Numbered from the stretch's first letter, positions 1 through 9,209 are shown. The stretch is 64,000 nucleotides of DNA from Hymenobacter chitinivorans DSM 11115 (GCF_002797555.1 NZ_PGFA01000001.1:2604001-2668000); one strand, 5' to 3'. The notes: a model not told the origin generated them from the sequence alone. Numbers and translations: made by a program.

Positions 1-242
1 GTACGCCCAGACCGTGGAGGAGTTTGCCTACTGGGAAGCCCTGCGCAAGAACACGGAAAACATCGGCACCCTCTTCGACCCCTTGCCCAGTCAGCTCACG
101 GGCAACGTGCACTGCCTGACCGACCCCAGCGAGCAGGTGCTGGGCTACATCGGGGCCTACTCGGTGCAGGAACAGCGCCTCTTCATCAGCCGCGACCAGC
201 TGCCCGCCAGCTGGAAATCCGACACCGGCTACGAAACCTGTG
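1..242 (+). repeat. Direct repeat copy 1 (tandem DUF4249 paralogues)
   Basis: Bases 1-242 equal bases 1214-1455 with a single mismatch seen by eye (A217 against G1430). The identity stops abruptly after ETC in both proteins, and the genes then differ at most positions. The copy may extend left beyond the window edge. Confidence 0.95.
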
Positions 243-406
243 GGAAACCCGACACGGTGGAATACCGCAACGCGGCCGTCTCCTTCCGCACGACTAATTA
301 CATTCCGCTCGATTCGCTGGAAGCCCGGGGCTACACGGCCCAGTATGCTGACTGCGCCGACTGCCGCCGCCGGGGTACCAACGTGCCGCCCGCCTTCTGG
401 AAATAG
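2..406 (+). CDS. DUF4249 family protein, C-terminal part (cut by window start)
   Basis: This is the C-terminal ~134 residues of a DUF4249-type protein; the reading frame is already open at base 2, so the gene begins outside the window. DUF4249 proteins are Bacteroidota cell-envelope lipoproteins of unknown function, usually next to plug/TonB-type outer-membrane proteins. The end carries the family's Cys-rich tail (ADCADCRRRGTN...PPAFWK). The first ~80 residues match the next gene almost perfectly, while the last ~55 residues have diverged, so the two genes are tandem paralogues with a recently homogenised segment. The gene ends 40 bp before the next one, on the same strand. Confidence 0.8.
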   Translation, partial: YAQTVEEFAYWEALRKNTENIGTLFDPLPSQLTGNVHCLTDPSEQVLGYIGAYSVQEQRLFISRDQLPASWKSDTGYETCGKPDTVEYRNAAVSFRTTNYIPLDSLEARGYTAQYADCADCRRRGTNVPPAFWK

Positions 407-446
407 AGTTCACTAGGTCAGCCCGTATCACCTAAAGAATCCCGTT

Positions 447-1616
447 ATGCGCTCTATCTATTCCCATTCTAGTTTGAATCTGCGGGCAGCTAGTACCAAC
501 GTTGGAGCGAGCCTCCTGTGTTGTGCGCTGCTGAGCATGAGCGGCTGCATCGAGAGTTTTGAGCCTAAAGAAGGCTCAACTACTCCCCCGAGCCTCCTGG
601 TAGTGGATGGGTTTCTGAACAGCCAGGGGGTGACGACTATCAAGCTCACGCGCAGCCTGGGACTAAAAGCCAAAACGGCCCCAGCAGCGGAAGCCAAGGC
701 CAAACTGTTTGTGGAGGAAGAAAACGGCCTGCGCTACACCCTATTCGAAACCACGGCCGGCACTTACAATTCGGCCCGCCTGAGCCTGAACCCGGCTAAG
801 CGCTACCGGCTGCACTTTACCACGGCCAACAACCGCGCGTATGCAACGGATTACACCCGGGCTAAAATCACCCCGGCTGTCGACGAGGTGCATTGGCTCG
901 TGGAAGGTGACCGGGTAGTGGTGCAAGTCAGCGCCCACGACGAGACCAACCAGACCCAGTACTACCGCTGGGATGCGGAAGAAACCTGGGAGTTTACCTC
1001 TGCCTACCGCAGCAAGCTGGAGGCTCTACCTGGGGGTGGACTAATACCCCGTGAAGTAAGTATCTACCGCTGCTGGGGCACCCAGCCCGGCGGCCTAATC
1101 AAGACGTTCACTACCACCAAGCTGAGCCAGGACGTGGTAGCTGATTTTCCGCTGCTGACCTTGGCCTCGAGCTCGGTGAAGCTGCGCTATAAGTACAGCG
1201 TGCTGGTCAAGCAGTACGCCCAGACCGTGGAGGAGTTTGCCTACTGGGAAGCCCTGCGCAAGAACACGGAAAACATCGGCACCCTCTTCGACCCCTTGCC
1301 CAGTCAGCTCACGGGCAACGTGCACTGCCTGACCGACCCCAGCGAGCAGGTGCTGGGCTACATCGGGGCCTACTCGGTGCAGGAACAGCGCCTCTTCATC
1401 AGCCGCGACCAGCTGCCCGCCAGCTGGAAGTCCGACACCGGCTACGAAACCTGTGCCAAGCCGGATACCATACCGAAGGCTTATGTACATGTTTCTTTCC
1501 TGACGCCTGATTATCTGCCTTTGGAAGATGTGGACAAAGGCGTGACGGCCCAGTATGCTAAGTGCGTCGACTGCCGCCTCCGGGGCACCAATATCCAGCC
1601 CTCTTTTTGGAAATAA
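447..1616 (+). CDS. DUF4249 domain-containing lipoprotein
   Basis: A 389-residue envelope protein of the DUF4249 family, whose molecular role is unknown. A signal region (residues ~15-33) ends in a lipobox, LSMSGC, so Cys34 should be lipidated. The body contains β-rich, Ig-like stretches and ends in the Cys-rich tail CVDCRLRGTN...PSFWK. It is a tandem paralogue of the partial gene at the window start, and its stop lies 3 bp before the next ORF, so it is probably co-transcribed with the plug-type protein downstream. By family knowledge, DUF4249 lipoproteins sit beside TonB-receptor-like proteins and may act as their surface partner; that role is inferred. Confidence 0.88.
   Translation: MRSIYSHSSLNLRAASTNVGASLLCCALLSMSGCIESFEPKEGSTTPPSLLVVDGFLNSQGVTTIKLTRSLGLKAKTAPAAEAKAKLFVEEENGLRYTLFETTAGTYNSARLSLNPAKRYRLHFTTANNRAYATDYTRAKITPAVDEVHWLVEGDRVVVQVSAHDETNQTQYYRWDAEETWEFTSAYRSKLEALPGGGLIPREVSIYRCWGTQPGGLIKTFTTTKLSQDVVADFPLLTLASSSVKLRYKYSVLVKQYAQTVEEFAYWEALRKNTENIGTLFDPLPSQLTGNVHCLTDPSEQVLGYIGAYSVQEQRLFISRDQLPASWKSDTGYETCAKPDTIPKAYVHVSFLTPDYLPLEDVDKGVTAQYAKCVDCRLRGTNIQPSFWK
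1214..1455 (+). repeat. Direct repeat copy 2 (tandem DUF4249 paralogues)
   Basis: Second copy of the 242-bp block at 1-242, inside the full-length DUF4249 gene, at an offset of 1213 bp. The sharp boundary at 1455 fits gene conversion or recombination between tandem genes better than uniform conservation. Confidence 0.95.
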
Positions 1617-1619
1617 CCC

Positions 1620-4100
1620 TTGCTCTTAGTCTCTCTGTCCGTGCTGCACCTAGCTATACCTAATTTGCCTGCTTGTCCTTTCGAGTCTCGCCACGTTGCC
1701 CGCCTCGGAGCGGGCCTGCTTACGGGCGGGCTGCTCTGGTCCATGAGCCTGGGTTCCGCTTATGCCCAATCCGACTCACTCCGGACCCTGGACCGGCAGC
1801 TAAGTCGCTACAGCCAGCAGCGCCTGCCGGAAAAACTGTTTCTGCACGTGGACCGACCGTTTTACGTCAGCGGGGAAATCATGTGGTTTAAGGTCTACGC
1901 CGTGGATGGCGTGTTGCACAAGCCCCTAACGACCAGCAAAGTGGCGTACGTAGAGTTGCTGGATAAGGAGCAAAAGCCGGTGTTGCAGGGCAAGATAGCG
2001 CTGCAGAATGCCGCGGGTCAGGGCACGTTCGTGCTGCCCAAATCTCTGGCCTCGGGCACCTACACGGTGCGGGCCTACACCAACTGGATGAAGAACTTCC
2101 CGCCCGAGTACTACTTCCACAGCACTATTACCGTGGTTAACACCTTTGGCAGCGTCACCAAAGCCACGCCGGACCAAACCGCTACCGGTATTGATGCGCA
2201 GTTTTTTCCCGAAGGCGGGCATTTGGTGAAGGGTCTGACCAGCACCGTGGCTTTCAAAATAAACGACCAGCATAACCAGGGCGTAGCCGCGTCCGGCATT
2301 ATCGTAGACCAGCGCGGCCAGAATGTGGCCCAGTTCAGCACCCTCAAATTCGGCTTGGGCTCCTTTTCCTTTACGCCCACCGAGGCTGGGGCTACCTACA
2401 GCGCCATTATTCAGTTGCCCAACCGCCAGACGCTCACCCGCAAGCTGCCAGCCGTGCAGGAACAAGGCTACGTGCTGCACCTGGCTCCCACTGCCGATGG
2501 GCTGACCATCACCGTCCAGACCCCGACGCCGGCCGAGGCAGCCGACGATATTCTGCTCCTGGGCCACGCCCGCCAACAGCCTTTCGTGGCCGTGATGGGG
2601 CGGTTCCGGGACAACAAGGCCGTTTTTACCATCAATAAAAAGGACTTACCCGAGGGCATTGCTCACTTCACCGTCTTCAACGCGGCCCGCAAGCCGCTCT
2701 GCGAACGGCTCTACTTTACCCCACCCGCTCAGCAGCTGGCTATCCAGGCCTCAATTAATAAACAAGAGTACGCGCCCCGGGAAAAAGTGAGTTTGCAGCT
2801 GGCCACGGCCGGCCCGGGCGCTCAGCCTCTGGCCGCCAGCGCCTCGGTAGCCGTGTACCGCCTCGATTCCCTATCCACGGCTTCCGGGGCTTCCATCAAC
2901 AGCTACTTGTGGCTGGCTTCCGACCTGAAAGGCCACCTTGAAAACCCCGATTACTACTTCTCGGCCAATTCCCCGGAAGTAGCGCAGGCGGCCGACAACC
3001 TGATGCTAACCCAGGGTTGGAGCCGCTTCCGCTGGGATGAAGTGCAGACGGCCCCCCGCCCGGCCCCGACTTTCTACCCCGAAACCAGCGGCCATTGGAT
3101 TCAGGGCAAATTAACCCACCGCGGCACCGGGCAGGCCGCGCCGGGCATTCCGGTATATCTGGCCAGCCCGAGCCGGCAGCCCCGTCTCTACAGCAGCATT
3201 AGTCAGCCCGATGGCCGCCTGCAGTTCGACCTGCGCGACTATTACGGTCCCAAGGAAATAGTGGTGCAGACCAACACGCAGGTCGACAGTACCTATCAGG
3301 TTGAGATTTACTCACCATTTTCCACGGCCTTTGCGCCCACCCGGCACACCGCTTTACAGCTGCCCGAGTCGTTGCGGCCCGAGCTGGCGCAGCGTCACCT
3401 GCAGGCCCAGGTTCAAACCGCCTACTTCAAGAAGTTTACCAACCAATATACGCTACCCCAAACCGACAGCCTGCCCTTCTACGGCAAGCCCGACGAGCGG
3501 TATCTGCTCGACGCCTACACCCGGTTCAAGGTGATGGAGGAGGTAATGCGCGAATATGTACCCGGCGTGCTGGTCCGTATCCGCAAAGGCCAGTTTCACT
3601 TCCAGGTAATTGACCACCTGAACAATGTGCCCATGACCGATGACCCATTGGTGGTGCTGGATGGAGTGCCCATTTTTAACACCAACAAGGTAATAGCCCT
3701 CGACCCACTGAAAATTCAGAAGCTGGACGTTATTACCAGCCGCTACTTTCACGGGCGCCAGATTCATCAGGGCCTGGTAAGCTACTCTACTTACAAGGGC
3801 GACCTGGGCAGCTATAAGCTCGACGCCCACGCCCTGCTGCAGGAGTACGAAGGCCTGCAGCTGCAGCGCGAATTCTACGCCCCGCGCTACGACACGCCCC
3901 AGGCTCAGCAAAGCCGGCTGCCCGACTTCCGCAACCTGCTTTACTGGAACCCGCAGGTGACAACCTCCGCGGCGGCCACGGACCTCACCTTCTATACCGC
4001 CGACCTGCCGGGCCGCTACGTGGTGGTAGTCCAGGGTATGGCGGCCAACGGCCTGGCCGGTAGCCACCGGATTTTTCTGCAGGTGAAATCCGCGTTATAG
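1620..4100 (+). CDS. MG2/plug-domain outer-membrane-associated protein
   Basis: An 826-residue secreted protein with a signal peptide ending near SAYAQ. The N-terminal part (residues ~55-200) resembles the macroglobulin MG2 domain found in large Bacteroidota surface proteins (LFLHVDRPFYVSGEIMWFK, GTYTVRAYTNWMKN). Near residues 640-720 lies a TonB-receptor plug-like stretch (DDPLVVLDGVPI...ALDPLKIQKLDV), but the ~20-strand barrel of a true receptor is missing, so it is not a complete transporter. The start is uncertain: the longest frame begins at a TTG 3 bp after the DUF4249 stop, and a GTG at 1641 is also in frame. Pairing with DUF4249 is typical of the phylum. Substrate and partner are unknown. 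Confidence 0.75.
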   Translation: MLLVSLSVLHLAIPNLPACPFESRHVARLGAGLLTGGLLWSMSLGSAYAQSDSLRTLDRQLSRYSQQRLPEKLFLHVDRPFYVSGEIMWFKVYAVDGVLHKPLTTSKVAYVELLDKEQKPVLQGKIALQNAAGQGTFVLPKSLASGTYTVRAYTNWMKNFPPEYYFHSTITVVNTFGSVTKATPDQTATGIDAQFFPEGGHLVKGLTSTVAFKINDQHNQGVAASGIIVDQRGQNVAQFSTLKFGLGSFSFTPTEAGATYSAIIQLPNRQTLTRKLPAVQEQGYVLHLAPTADGLTITVQTPTPAEAADDILLLGHARQQPFVAVMGRFRDNKAVFTINKKDLPEGIAHFTVFNAARKPLCERLYFTPPAQQLAIQASINKQEYAPREKVSLQLATAGPGAQPLAASASVAVYRLDSLSTASGASINSYLWLASDLKGHLENPDYYFSANSPEVAQAADNLMLTQGWSRFRWDEVQTAPRPAPTFYPETSGHWIQGKLTHRGTGQAAPGIPVYLASPSRQPRLYSSISQPDGRLQFDLRDYYGPKEIVVQTNTQVDSTYQVEIYSPFSTAFAPTRHTALQLPESLRPELAQRHLQAQVQTAYFKKFTNQYTLPQTDSLPFYGKPDERYLLDAYTRFKVMEEVMREYVPGVLVRIRKGQFHFQVIDHLNNVPMTDDPLVVLDGVPIFNTNKVIALDPLKIQKLDVITSRYFHGRQIHQGLVSYSTYKGDLGSYKLDAHALLQEYEGLQLQREFYAPRYDTPQAQQSRLPDFRNLLYWNPQVTTSAAATDLTFYTADLPGRYVVVVQGMAANGLAGSHRIFLQVKSAL

Positions 4101-4606
4101 TCGAGCTACCAGCTTACTAACCCGACTTCTAGTGTCGGTACTACTTTTTCCCCGAATAATTTCTTAATCAAACTCGACCGGGCAGTATACAATTACCCTG
4201 AAATCCGCTATACTTGTCAGTGAATACCAGTAAGGAGGTGTTCACTATACCGCTACTACTGTCCTTACCCTTCCTATTGTACTACGGGAGCTTCGGCTTC
4301 CGCCCTGTCTTCCCAACGGGCCTTTTCGCCCCGTAGGCAGGTTTTCTATTGTTCTTTCCTTATCCCAACCTAACCGTTTTCTTCTAGCGCCGACTTTTAC
4401 CCTCCCCTCGCTTTTCCTGCTGTTGCCCGGCTGCTTTTCTGCGCAGCCGCGGTGTTCGTCGTGAGCCGATTTTTGGCTTAACGGGTAAGCTACGTTCTTT
4501 CGAACCTGGTTTGCCGGGACTGGCTGGGGTGCCCCAAAAACGGCTGACGCTGGATTGAAACGGCTGGTATTACGCAGCATGCTACCGGCCTAGGGCCGCC
4601 AGCGCC
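4101..4606. other. Non-coding leader upstream of the contractile injection system
   Basis: No convincing gene is present in these ~500 bases. The upper part (4130-4260) is A/T-richer and holds TATACTTG at 4209-4216, one base away from the Bacteroidota -7 consensus TAnnTTTG, but no TTG lies at the usual spacing. A purine-rich AAGGAGGTG (4231-4239) resembles a ribosome-binding site, but no open frame follows it. The region probably carries the promoter and a long 5' leader for the 24-kb cluster that starts at 4607. Confidence 0.4.
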
Positions 4607-5176
4607 ATGATTCATACCGCTTTATCCTTTTTCGTTGAGGAGCTCAACGCCTACCTCCAGAGCATCATCCGCAGCCCGGAGAATAAGGCCGTGCTTTCCA
4701 CCTACGTAAACCACGAAGGGTCGGTTGTCACCACCAACCAGGACAAGCTCTGCGTGACGCTGGTTAACCTGGAGCAGGAAACAACTACGCGCAATGCCCC
4801 GGCCGGCAAAAACGCCGTTGGAACGCCGGGCAGGCTGAATCCGACCATTAAGCTCAACCTGTACGTGCTGTGTGCGGCCAACTTCACGGACTACCTGGAA
4901 GCGCTGAAATTTTTGTCCTACACCCTGGCTTTTTTCCAGGGCAAGAACGTTTTCACGCCCCAGAACTCGCCCCGGCTCGATGCGGGCTTCGACAAGCTGA
5001 TTGTGGAGCTGGAACGCACCGGCTACGACGAGTGGAGCAAGGTCTGGGGCATGCTGGGCGGCAAATACCTGCCCGGGGTGGTCTACAAGCTCCGGATGGT
5101 GCCCGTGCAGAATGAGCGGCCCGGTGCGCCCCTGCCCGTTATTTCCACTATCGGCCAGGCCGGTTCCGAGGCATGA
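4607..5176 (+). CDS. DUF4255 protein, CIS cap/terminator (Afp16/Pvc16-like)
   Basis: A 189-residue first gene of the CIS cluster. It matches the DUF4255 (Pvc16 N-terminal) family: the start MIHTALSFFVEELNAYL, followed by the conserved middle NLYVLCAANFTDYLEALKFLSYTLAFFQ. In Afp/PVC particles this protein caps the tube and sheath at the end distal to the baseplate and sets particle length. It acts in the cytosol during particle assembly. The stop overlaps the next start by 4 bp (ATGA), indicating translational coupling. Family assignment is strong; the capping role is by homology. Confidence 0.85.
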   Translation: MIHTALSFFVEELNAYLQSIIRSPENKAVLSTYVNHEGSVVTTNQDKLCVTLVNLEQETTTRNAPAGKNAVGTPGRLNPTIKLNLYVLCAANFTDYLEALKFLSYTLAFFQGKNVFTPQNSPRLDAGFDKLIVELERTGYDEWSKVWGMLGGKYLPGVVYKLRMVPVQNERPGAPLPVISTIGQAGSEA

Positions 5177-6243
5177 GGCAGACCACCTACTCCGTGCTGC
5201 TGACCATCCGGGTGCAGCACGGCTACTTCCAGGACCCGGCTACCAAATGCCTCACCATCGGGCCCACGGCCGCCACGGCCGACCGGCTGCGGCGGGCCGG
5301 GCTGCTGACCCGCTACGTGGGCTCCGACTTCGTGGTGCTCTCGCCCCGGCCGCTGGCGGAGCACAAGTGGCCGGCGGGCTTTTTCCCGCTCACGTTTCGG
5401 GTGCAGCCCGACAGCCCCTACTTCCACAACTTCACCGATTTGCCCCTGACCAACGGCGCCGGCCACGTGTACTACCTGAGTGCCCCGCGCGCCGGCGCTG
5501 ACCCGCTGCGCCTGACGGCCCAGGCCCAGCTGGGCGCCGCGGACCGGGTGGTCTTCCGCCCGCTCACCTTCGACTTTGTCCCAGCAAAGCCGCCGGGGCA
5601 GAAGCTGATTCTGGAGCTGCTCGACGTGGCTGGCAACGAGGTGGTAGACCAGACCGAGCTGGCCGCCGATGCCACTGCCTGGGCCGTGGACCTGCGCCGC
5701 CGCGGCAGTGGGCGCTACCAGCTCCGTACTCCCACCGCTACTCTGCTGGACTTCTACGCCGCCGATTCCCGGGACATTTTTCCGGGCTGGGGCGTGCTCG
5801 AAATTCTGGCCTTGCCCGCCACCGCGGCGCCCACCTTTACGCTGGAGTGCGGGCCGCGGGCCACGTTCTGGCAGTATTGGCTGAGCAGCAAAACCCCGCC
5901 CCTGCCGCCGGCCCTGCGCATTGAGGCCATACCCCGCAAAAAGCCCCGGACGGAAAAGCCTGCGGCGGCCAAGGCCGAGGTGCTGCCCCCGAAACTAGTA
6001 GCCTTCATCCCAACCTCGCAGACACTCCCGGCGGGCGTCAGCGCGGGCTTCGTGTCGGTGGAAGCTATTGCGCTGACGGAGCGCCCCACGGTGGCCTACC
6101 AGCTGCTGAGCACGCTGCCGGCCGTGCCCAATATTCCCCAGGTACTCCTGCCCGACCTGCCCCAGGCCGACACGGCCTCGTTCCGGGTGGAGCAGCACGC
6201 CGGGCAGGCCGCGGGGTTTTCCGACGTTTTCATCCAACTCTAA
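5173..6243 (+). CDS. Unknown protein between CIS cap and sheath genes
   Basis: A 356-residue protein not recognised as a known family. It starts inside the stop of the DUF4255 gene (4-bp overlap) and ends 36 bp before the sheath gene, so it belongs to the CIS operon. There is no signal peptide or membrane segment. It looks β-rich, with a Pro/Lys-rich linker near residues 245-275 (RKKPRTEKPAAAKAEV). Its position suggests a structural or cap-adaptor protein specific to Bacteroidota CIS loci; a cargo role cannot be excluded. No catalytic motif is visible. Confidence 0.6.
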   Translation: MRQTTYSVLLTIRVQHGYFQDPATKCLTIGPTAATADRLRRAGLLTRYVGSDFVVLSPRPLAEHKWPAGFFPLTFRVQPDSPYFHNFTDLPLTNGAGHVYYLSAPRAGADPLRLTAQAQLGAADRVVFRPLTFDFVPAKPPGQKLILELLDVAGNEVVDQTELAADATAWAVDLRRRGSGRYQLRTPTATLLDFYAADSRDIFPGWGVLEILALPATAAPTFTLECGPRATFWQYWLSSKTPPLPPALRIEAIPRKKPRTEKPAAAKAEVLPPKLVAFIPTSQTLPAGVSAGFVSVEAIALTERPTVAYQLLSTLPAVPNIPQVLLPDLPQADTASFRVEQHAGQAAGFSDVFIQL

Positions 6244-6279
6244 TTCTCATATCCCCAACCCTTTACCTAATCAGCGAAC

Positions 6280-8676
6280 ATGGAATACCAAACCCCGGGT
6301 GTCTACACCGTCGAGAAAAACGCCTTTCCCAATTCCGTGGTGGAGGTGGCCACGGCCATTCCGGCCTTTATTGGCTACACGGCCAAGGCCGACTTCAATG
6401 GCCTGAACATGAGCAACAAGCCCGTGCGGGTCAATTCGCTGAAAGAGTTTGAGGACTATTTCGGGCAGGGCGCCACCGTCAAGTTCAGCCTGCTCGACAA
6501 AGCCGGCGGAGCCGTGCCCGAGGTGCGGGAAACCCGGCACGTGGCCACCCCCGACGTGCAGCTCAGCGACGGCAGCACCTTTTTGCTGGTGCCCGACTCC
6601 GACCCATTTTACCTCTACAATAGCGTCCGCCTTTTTTACCTGAACGGAGGAGCCACCTGCTACGTCACGTCCATTGGGCTCTACCAAACGCCCGTCAGCA
6701 GCGCAGCAGCCCCCGGCGGCGGCAACCAGGCGGCGCTGGACAAGGCCCAGGACCGCCTGAAAGCGGCTCAGGATCGGCAAAAAGCCCTGGACCCGGCCCT
6801 GAAACCCGACGACCCGACCGTGGTAGCCGCCCAGGCCGACGTAGACACGGCGCAGGCAGAACTGTCGGTTCAGCAGTCGGGGCAGGCGCTGATGCTGGCC
6901 CAGGGCACGGCCGCCGCGGCCGTGGCCACGGTAGAGCGCAAGCAAAAGCAAGCCGCCGCTAAAGCCGCCCTGGCTACGGTGCAAGACGAACTGAAGGCAG
7001 TGCAGAAGGAGGTGGATGATGCCAAGACGGCCGTCGACGCCGACGCGGCTGCCACTGCGCCCGCCATCGATGCTCAACTGGAAACAGATATTGACACGGC
7101 CCAGGACGCGCTGGACCAAGAAGCCGACGCCGCCCAGCGCGAGCCGCTGCTTAAGGCCCTGCAGAAAGCTCAGCAGGACTATAAGGAAGCGGCCAACGCC
7201 GTGCTGGAGTTCAACCTGCAAGTGCAGGAGCACGCCCAGACCCTGCTGGACGCCCGCCAGCGGCTGGCCCTGGTAACGGCCAAGGTAGACAAGGCCCAGC
7301 AGCTGGTTGATGACCTGGGCGCCCCGGCCGGCGGCGCGGCGCCAGCCCTGGCCCCGACGGTGACCTACGAGCGGGTGACGGTGAAAAAAGAGGACTTCCT
7401 GACCGCCATTGACTCCCTGGAGTACGAGCAGGACCCGACCATGCTGGTGTGCCCCGACGCGCTGCTGCTCTCCAAGCAGGACTACTATACCGTGGCCCAG
7501 TACATGCTGATGCACTGCAAGGACAACCAGAACCGGGTGGCCCTGCTGGATGTGTACAACGGCGCCGTGACCATGCCCCAGTCACCCATTATTGACCCGG
7601 TTATCAAGGACTTCCGCGAAGGTGTGGGCCAGAACTACCTCAACTACGGAGCGGCCTACTTTCCGTGGGTGAAGTCGGCGGTGCTCTCGGAAGCCAACGT
7701 GTCGTTTGCCAACTTCTCCGATTCGCTCATGGACACCATCCGGACCAAGACCCTGAGCCAGTTTCAGCGGGCCCGGGTAGAGCCCGGCAAGCAGCTGGAT
7801 ATTTCGGTGATTGAGGCCGAAACCAACACCACCGGGGAGCTGCTGAACCTGAAGAAAGAGCCCCTCAAGGATGCTGAATACAACTCCCTGACAGCCTACC
7901 GGGACGTGACCGACAAGAGCAACCTGCTCACCAAGGTTACCCAGACCAACATCTTCGACCTGGCCAAGGACATGAACCTGCCCGTGTCGGCCAACCCGCA
8001 GCGGGAAGCCCTGGACAACACGGTGGTGCACAACGCCATGAAAACCCTGAGCAAGGACTACATGGTGCTGGTAAAGGCCATTATGACCTACCTCAACACC
8101 CTGCCCCCGGCCGCGGCCATGGCTGGCGTGTACACGGCCGTGGATACCAACCGCGGCGTGTGGAAAGCCCCGGCCAACGTGAGCCTGAACGGCGTGGTGG
8201 CCCCCACCGTGTCCTTGAGCGACAAAGACCAGGGCCGCCTGAACATCGACGCCGTGTCGGGCAAGTCCATCAACGCCATCCGGCCCTTCCCCGGCCTGGG
8301 CACCCTGGTATGGGGCGCCCGCACCCTGGACGGCAACAGCCAGGACTGGCGCTACATCAACGTGCGCCGCACCATGATTATGATTGAGCAGTCCATCAAG
8401 CTGGCCGCCCGGGCCTACGTGTTTGAGCCTAACGACGCCAACACCTGGACCACGGTGCGCAGCATGATCAACAACTTCCTCTTCAACCTCTGGAAGCAGG
8501 GCGCCCTGGCCGGCGGCTCCCCCGACGACGCCTACAGCGTGCAGATCGGGCTGGGCTCCACGATGACGGCCGACGACATTCTCAACGGCTATATGAACGT
8601 GACGGTGCTGCTGGCCATCGTGCGGCCCGCCGAATTCATCGTGCTGACCTTCCAGCAGCAGATGCAGAAATCCTAG
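6280..8676 (+). CDS. Contractile sheath protein with helical insertion
   Basis: A 798-residue tail sheath protein, the only sheath gene in the cluster. The N-terminus has the classic start (YQTPGVYTVEKNAFPNSVVE, AIPAFIGYTAKA), and the C-terminal ~130 residues hold the conserved polymerisation domain (INVRRTMIMIEQSIK, FEPNDANTWTTVR, LFNLWKQGALAGG, VTVLLAIVRPAEFIVL). The usual fold is interrupted by an Ala/Gln/Asp/Lys-rich, strongly helical, coiled-coil-like segment at residues ~147-345, flanked by small-residue linkers (AAAPGGGN and GAPAGGAAPALAP). Sheath subunits of simple CIS are generally far shorter. The insert probably projects from the particle surface. The sheath contracts to drive the inner tube through the target envelope. 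Confidence 0.93.
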   Translation: MEYQTPGVYTVEKNAFPNSVVEVATAIPAFIGYTAKADFNGLNMSNKPVRVNSLKEFEDYFGQGATVKFSLLDKAGGAVPEVRETRHVATPDVQLSDGSTFLLVPDSDPFYLYNSVRLFYLNGGATCYVTSIGLYQTPVSSAAAPGGGNQAALDKAQDRLKAAQDRQKALDPALKPDDPTVVAAQADVDTAQAELSVQQSGQALMLAQGTAAAAVATVERKQKQAAAKAALATVQDELKAVQKEVDDAKTAVDADAAATAPAIDAQLETDIDTAQDALDQEADAAQREPLLKALQKAQQDYKEAANAVLEFNLQVQEHAQTLLDARQRLALVTAKVDKAQQLVDDLGAPAGGAAPALAPTVTYERVTVKKEDFLTAIDSLEYEQDPTMLVCPDALLLSKQDYYTVAQYMLMHCKDNQNRVALLDVYNGAVTMPQSPIIDPVIKDFREGVGQNYLNYGAAYFPWVKSAVLSEANVSFANFSDSLMDTIRTKTLSQFQRARVEPGKQLDISVIEAETNTTGELLNLKKEPLKDAEYNSLTAYRDVTDKSNLLTKVTQTNIFDLAKDMNLPVSANPQREALDNTVVHNAMKTLSKDYMVLVKAIMTYLNTLPPAAAMAGVYTAVDTNRGVWKAPANVSLNGVVAPTVSLSDKDQGRLNIDAVSGKSINAIRPFPGLGTLVWGARTLDGNSQDWRYINVRRTMIMIEQSIKLAARAYVFEPNDANTWTTVRSMINNFLFNLWKQGALAGGSPDDAYSVQIGLGSTMTADDILNGYMNVTVLLAIVRPAEFIVLTFQQQMQKS

Positions 8677-8738
8677 TCCGCGCTATTCGCTTAAAACTCT
8701 CACTCAATCAAGCTTTTACCTTTTAACTCTTTTCACTG

Positions 8739-9191
8739 ATGGCTGGCGAAGCTCAAGATAATAATTGGCCCCTACCTAAATTTTACTTCAAAGTAGACCT
8801 GGGCGACCAAACCGATGTGCCCTTCCAGGAAGTAAGCGGCCTGGAAGTTGAAACCCAGGTGGTGGAATACCGCGCCGGCAACAGCCCGGTGTTTTCGGTC
8901 ATCAAGATGCCCGGCATTGCCAAAGTGGGCAACGTGACCCTGAAAAAGGGCATTTTCGCCAAGGACAACAAGTTCTGGGACTGGTACTCGACCATCAAGC
9001 TCAACACCATCAAACGCTCGACGGTGGTCATCAAGCTCCTCGACGAAGGCGGCAACCCAACGATGGTCTGGACGCTGAACAACGCCTGGCCGGTCAAGAT
9101 TCAGGGCACCGACCTCAAGTCGGAAGGCAACGAGGTGGCCGTCGAAACCCTGGAAATTGCCTGCGAAACCCTGACCGTGGCCAACGCTTAA
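8739..9191 (+). CDS. CIS inner tube protein 1 (gp19/Hcp-like)
   Basis: A 150-residue member of the T4 gp19-like tube family: FYFKVDLGDQ, PFQEVSGLEVETQVVEYR, LKKGIFAKDNKFWDWY and AWPVKIQGTDLKSEGNEVAVETLEIA. It probably forms the stacked hexameric rings of the inner tube (Afp1-like). It lies 62 bp after the sheath gene and 18 bp before a second tube gene. Confidence 0.93.
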   Translation: MAGEAQDNNWPLPKFYFKVDLGDQTDVPFQEVSGLEVETQVVEYRAGNSPVFSVIKMPGIAKVGNVTLKKGIFAKDNKFWDWYSTIKLNTIKRSTVVIKLLDEGGNPTMVWTLNNAWPVKIQGTDLKSEGNEVAVETLEIACETLTVANA

Positions 9192-9209
9192 CGGTCTAAC
9201 CCTCACGCT

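Noticed and set aside
4245-4580. 111-codon minus-strand frame in the CIS leader
   Set aside because: No family resemblance, very basic and irregular composition, and it points away from the CIS genes; treated as chance.
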